Source: Collinsella sp. TF05-9AC
GTDB lineage: Bacteria > Actinomycetota > Coriobacteriia > Coriobacteriales > Coriobacteriaceae
DNA: 64,000 bases
Assembly: GCF_003438495.1 (NCBI RefSeq)
Contig: NZ_QSSH01000004.1
Location: 1-64,000, forward strand
Reading direction: 5' to 3'
The notes beneath the pieces were generated by a model. It searched no databases. It saw only the letters and a program-made list of their open reading frames with translations, and was not told the origin of the DNA. The position numbers were made by a program, and so were the translations under genes. Shown piece by piece: positions 61,175 to 64,000 of this stretch (positions are counted from its first letter, which is position 1; each line of letters starts with the position of its first letter).

Positions 61175-62257
61175 TTGTCTTTATCCCATCCTTTGCCGCG
61201 CGAGCTGACGCGCCCCGTGCATGTGGGCGGTGTGCAGATCGGTGGCGGTGCGCCGGTGGTGGTCCAATCCATGACCTGCACCGATACCGCTGATGCCCAG
61301 GCAACACTTGCGCAAGTGTGCGCGTTGGCGCAGGCTGGCTGCGATATCGTGCGTGTGAGCGTGCCCACTGAGGCCGCGCTTGAGGGTTTCCGCACCATCT
61401 GTGCCGAGTCTCCGGTGCCAATCGTTGCCGATATCCACTTTAACCACAAGCTGGCCATTGGCGCTGTGGAGGCCGGTGCCGCCAAGCTCCGCATCAATCC
61501 CGGCAACATTGGCGATTGGGCCAAGGTCGATGCCGTGATCGATGCCGCGGGCGCCGCTGGGTGCGCGATTCGCATTGGCGTGAACGCGGGCTCGCTTGAG
61601 CAGGATATCGCCGAGCGCGAAGACCTCACGCAGCCCGAAAAGCTCGTGATGTCGAGCGAGCGCTTCGTCAAGCACTTTGAGGACCGCGGCTTTACGAACA
61701 TTGTGCTTTCGGCCAAGGCCCATAGCGTGCAAACGACGCTCGATACCTATCGAGCCCTGTCGCGTGAGATTCCCCACGTTCCGCTTCACCTGGGCGTGAC
61801 GGAGGCGGGGACCAAGCTCCAGGGCACCATCAAGAGCTCTGTAGGCTTGGGTATTTTGCTTTCCGAGGGCATTGGCGACACCATGCGTGTGTCGCTCACG
61901 GCCGATCCGGTCGAGGAGCCGCCGGTCGCCTGGGGAATTTTGCAGTCGCTGGGCCTGCGTCGTCGTGGTCCCGAGATTGTCTCGTGCCCCACGTGCGCCC
62001 GCTGCCAGGTTAACCTCATTCCCATCGCCGAGGAGGTCACCGAGCGGCTTAAGAACTACTCCGCGCCGCTTTCGATCGCCGTTATGGGATGCGCGGTCAA
62101 TGGCCCCGGCGAGGCTTCTGATGCCGACCTGGGCGTTGCTTGCGGACGTGGTCAGGCCTTGCTCTTTTCGCATGGCCAGATCATTGGTAAAGTAGCTGAG
62201 GACCAAATTGTCGACGCGCTTATGGCAGAGGTCGACAAGCTTATTGAGGAGAAATAA
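61175..62257 (+). CDS. ispG: 4-hydroxy-3-methylbut-2-en-1-yl diphosphate synthase
   Basis: A 360-residue Fe-S enzyme of the non-mevalonate pathway. The N-terminal barrel has PVVVQSMTCTDT; cluster ligands are in SCPTCARCQ and a further cysteine in MGCAVNGPGEASDADLG. TTG 61175 has GGGGAG eight bases upstream and gives the normal family start; the frame stays open further upstream within rseP. proS begins directly after its stop. Confidence 0.96.
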   Translation: MSLSHPLPRELTRPVHVGGVQIGGGAPVVVQSMTCTDTADAQATLAQVCALAQAGCDIVRVSVPTEAALEGFRTICAESPVPIVADIHFNHKLAIGAVEAGAAKLRINPGNIGDWAKVDAVIDAAGAAGCAIRIGVNAGSLEQDIAEREDLTQPEKLVMSSERFVKHFEDRGFTNIVLSAKAHSVQTTLDTYRALSREIPHVPLHLGVTEAGTKLQGTIKSSVGLGILLSEGIGDTMRVSLTADPVEEPPVAWGILQSLGLRRRGPEIVSCPTCARCQVNLIPIAEEVTERLKNYSAPLSIAVMGCAVNGPGEASDADLGVACGRGQALLFSHGQIIGKVAEDQIVDALMAEVDKLIEEK

Positions 62258-63979
<1,722 letters not shown>

Positions 63980-64000
63980 TCGACGATTTCGCTTGTAGTT
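63980..64000. other. Window end, non-coding
   Basis: Twenty-one bases after proS without recognisable features; no terminator is visible before the window ends. Confidence 0.5.

Overview
The window looks like a chromosome segment of a Coriobacteriia actinobacterium, most probably Collinsella or a close relative. This is inferred from the high-GC coding style, frequent TTG and GTG starts, the fused aroE-aroK and rmlC-rmlD genes, and gene orders recalled from that group; no database was searched. Most of it is dense core genome on the + strand. There is no rRNA, CRISPR array, prophage or classical insertion sequence.

Layout: 82-4395 holds cell-surface polysaccharide genes: a fused dTDP-rhamnose epimerase/reductase, a membrane glycosyltransferase, and an ABC exporter of the Wzm/Wzt (TagG/TagH) type. 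A tRNA-Arg(UCU) at 4450 is followed by an AT-richer patch with a translationally coupled pair on the - strand, a DUF4869-like protein and a P-loop protein with a TOPRIM-like tail. From 14935 down to 6415 (- strand) runs an eight-gene aromatic operon: DAHP synthase, tyrA, aroB, aroA, aroC, pheA, fused aroE-aroK and aroQ. It covers all seven steps from PEP and erythrose-4-P to chorismate plus the Phe and Tyr branch enzymes. It is preceded by a short leader ORF overlapping an intrinsic terminator, so attenuation is likely.

On the + strand follow tRNA-Arg(CCG), a P-type cation ATPase, a zinc-ribbon membrane protein, a cyclophilin, a TPR membrane protein, the rod-shape cluster mreBCD-mrdA-rodA, an unknown membrane-associated protein, a radical-SAM pair (TIGR03960/TIGR03936 type) and rplU-rpmA-obg-nadD-yqeK-rsfS. 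A REP-associated tyrosine transposase (RAYT) flanked by inverted copies of a 35-bp palindromic repeat follows at 34940-35860, then dinB on the - strand.

The right part carries rpsP-khpA-rimM-trmD-lepB, glyQS, a pyruvate phosphate dikinase with its regulatory protein, rplS-rnhB, the yraN-comM-dprA-trmFO-xerC group (DNA uptake and processing), and rpsB-tsf-pyrH-frr-uppS-cdsA-dxr-rseP-ispG-proS (translation, phospholipid and isoprenoid synthesis).

Most interesting observations: the DUF4869/P-loop pair beside the tRNA; a winged-helix-like domain inserted into the site-2 protease RseP; the aro leader peptide/attenuator; the RAYT with its repeats; an identical 14-nt GUAA-loop hairpin in front of both the PPDK gene and its regulator gene; and an XerC-like recombinase whose N-terminus is coded upstream of any canonical start codon.
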